This document shows, one piece after another, positions 14,398-14,691 of a stretch of DNA of 14,691 nt. A program made the translations under genes and the position numbers. Origin of the DNA: Deltaproteobacteria bacterium (GTDB taxonomy: Bacteria; Desulfobacterota; Desulfobacteria; Desulfobacterales; JAFDCJ01); assembly GCA_024277475.1 (NCBI GenBank), contig JAJRVC010000516.1:1-14691 (forward strand), in the 5' to 3' direction. The notes beneath the pieces were generated by a model, which was given only the letters and a program-made list of their open reading frames with translations, was not told the origin of the DNA and did no database searches. Positions within the stretch are counted from its first letter, which is position 1. The number at the start of each line of letters is the position of its first letter.

Positions 14398-14691
14398 TCA
14401 ACCTTCCTTCCATCCATGTTCTCCAACGAGTTTGACAAATCGGCATCCGCCTAAACTGGTCTGCCGGATGTCTTGGTTGTCTCGAAAAATTTTTATAAGC
14501 TCCTGGGTATGCTGGTTGCCGACGGGAACCACCAATCGGCCGCCTTCTCCCAGCTGGTTGATCAGCACATCAGGAATTTGTGGGGCACCGGCAGTCACAA
14601 TAATCCCATCGAAAGGGCTTTCGTCCTGCCATCCCTTGGTTCCGTCGGCATATTTCATGACAATATTATGATAGTGAAATTTGTCAAAAAG
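14398..14691 (-). CDS. pcm: Protein-L-isoaspartate O-methyltransferase (partial, 5' end outside window)
   Basis: The last 97 residues are visible; the frame is open through the right edge, so the N-terminal half is missing. ATG 14658 is an internal methionine, not the start: the frame continues upstream through LFDKFHYHNIV. Family signatures are present: GDGT-like YADGTKGW, FDGIIVTAGAPQIPDVLINQLGEGGRLVVPVG and the C-terminal GGCRFVKLVGEHGW. The enzyme uses SAM to methylate isoaspartyl residues in damaged proteins so they can be repaired. It lies just upstream of the PopT-like gene on the same strand. Confidence 0.93.
   Translation of the reverse strand, partial: LFDKFHYHNIVMKYADGTKGWQDESPFDGIIVTAGAPQIPDVLINQLGEGGRLVVPVGNQHTQELIKIFRDNQDIRQTSLGGCRFVKLVGEHGWKEG

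Noticed and set aside
14147..14671. 174-codon open frame on the + strand opposite the PopT-like and pcm genes
   Set aside because: It lies antisense to two genes with clear family motifs and has no ribosome binding site or recognisable protein features.

Overview
The window looks like a chromosomal stretch from a Gram-negative, probably sulfate-reducing deltaproteobacterium (Desulfobacterota, Desulfobacterales-like). This is inferred from an lpxC gene, a DUF4390 / NtrY-like kinase / NtrX-like regulator / rsmD / coaD gene order that I associate with that group, and the protein sequences themselves. No rRNA, tRNA, CRISPR array, transposase, integrase or phage gene was seen. Most of it is conserved housekeeping sequence.

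Layout. 1-1862: an orphan thiamine-diphosphate (ThDP) enzyme of the acetolactate-synthase superfamily (+), ending 15 bp from the convergent YifB/ComM-type AAA+ ATPase (-, 1863-3398). 3399-4892: a divergent intergenic region, lpxC (+), and a 332-bp gap. 4893-10539: a signalling block on the + strand with a secreted DUF4390 protein, a membrane NtrY-like sensor kinase and an NtrX-like AAA+ response regulator, then rsmD. 10801-11292: coaD. From 11381 to the right edge all genes are on the - strand. Read in transcription order they are the 3' part of pcm (cut by the window edge), a DUF368/PopT-type undecaprenyl-phosphate transporter, then a two-gene unit: a 119-aa protein of unknown function and a 529-aa protein with an N-terminal peptidoglycan-binding fold and a C-terminal membrane hairpin.

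How they work together. LpxC (lipid A), the PopT-like protein (lipid carrier recycling) and the peptidoglycan-binding-fold protein all concern the envelope. DUF4390 plus NtrYX-like proteins form a probable envelope-to-transcription signalling unit. RsmD and CoaD are core rRNA methylation and CoA biosynthesis enzymes.

Most interesting points. (1) The NtrX-like regulator has DAFPGA where sigma54 activators carry GAFTGA, while its ATPase motifs remain intact. (2) The kinase and regulator are separated by 582 bp holding an 18-bp perfect inverted repeat with an internal alternative hairpin and a U-tract, a sigma54-like promoter, and a second long inverted repeat that runs into the regulator's ribosome binding site. 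(3) The two-gene unit at 11381-13335 is unrecognised. (4) Two diverged copies of one intergenic element lie downstream of the DUF4390 gene and of rsmD, and an 18-bp inverted repeat flanks rsmD.
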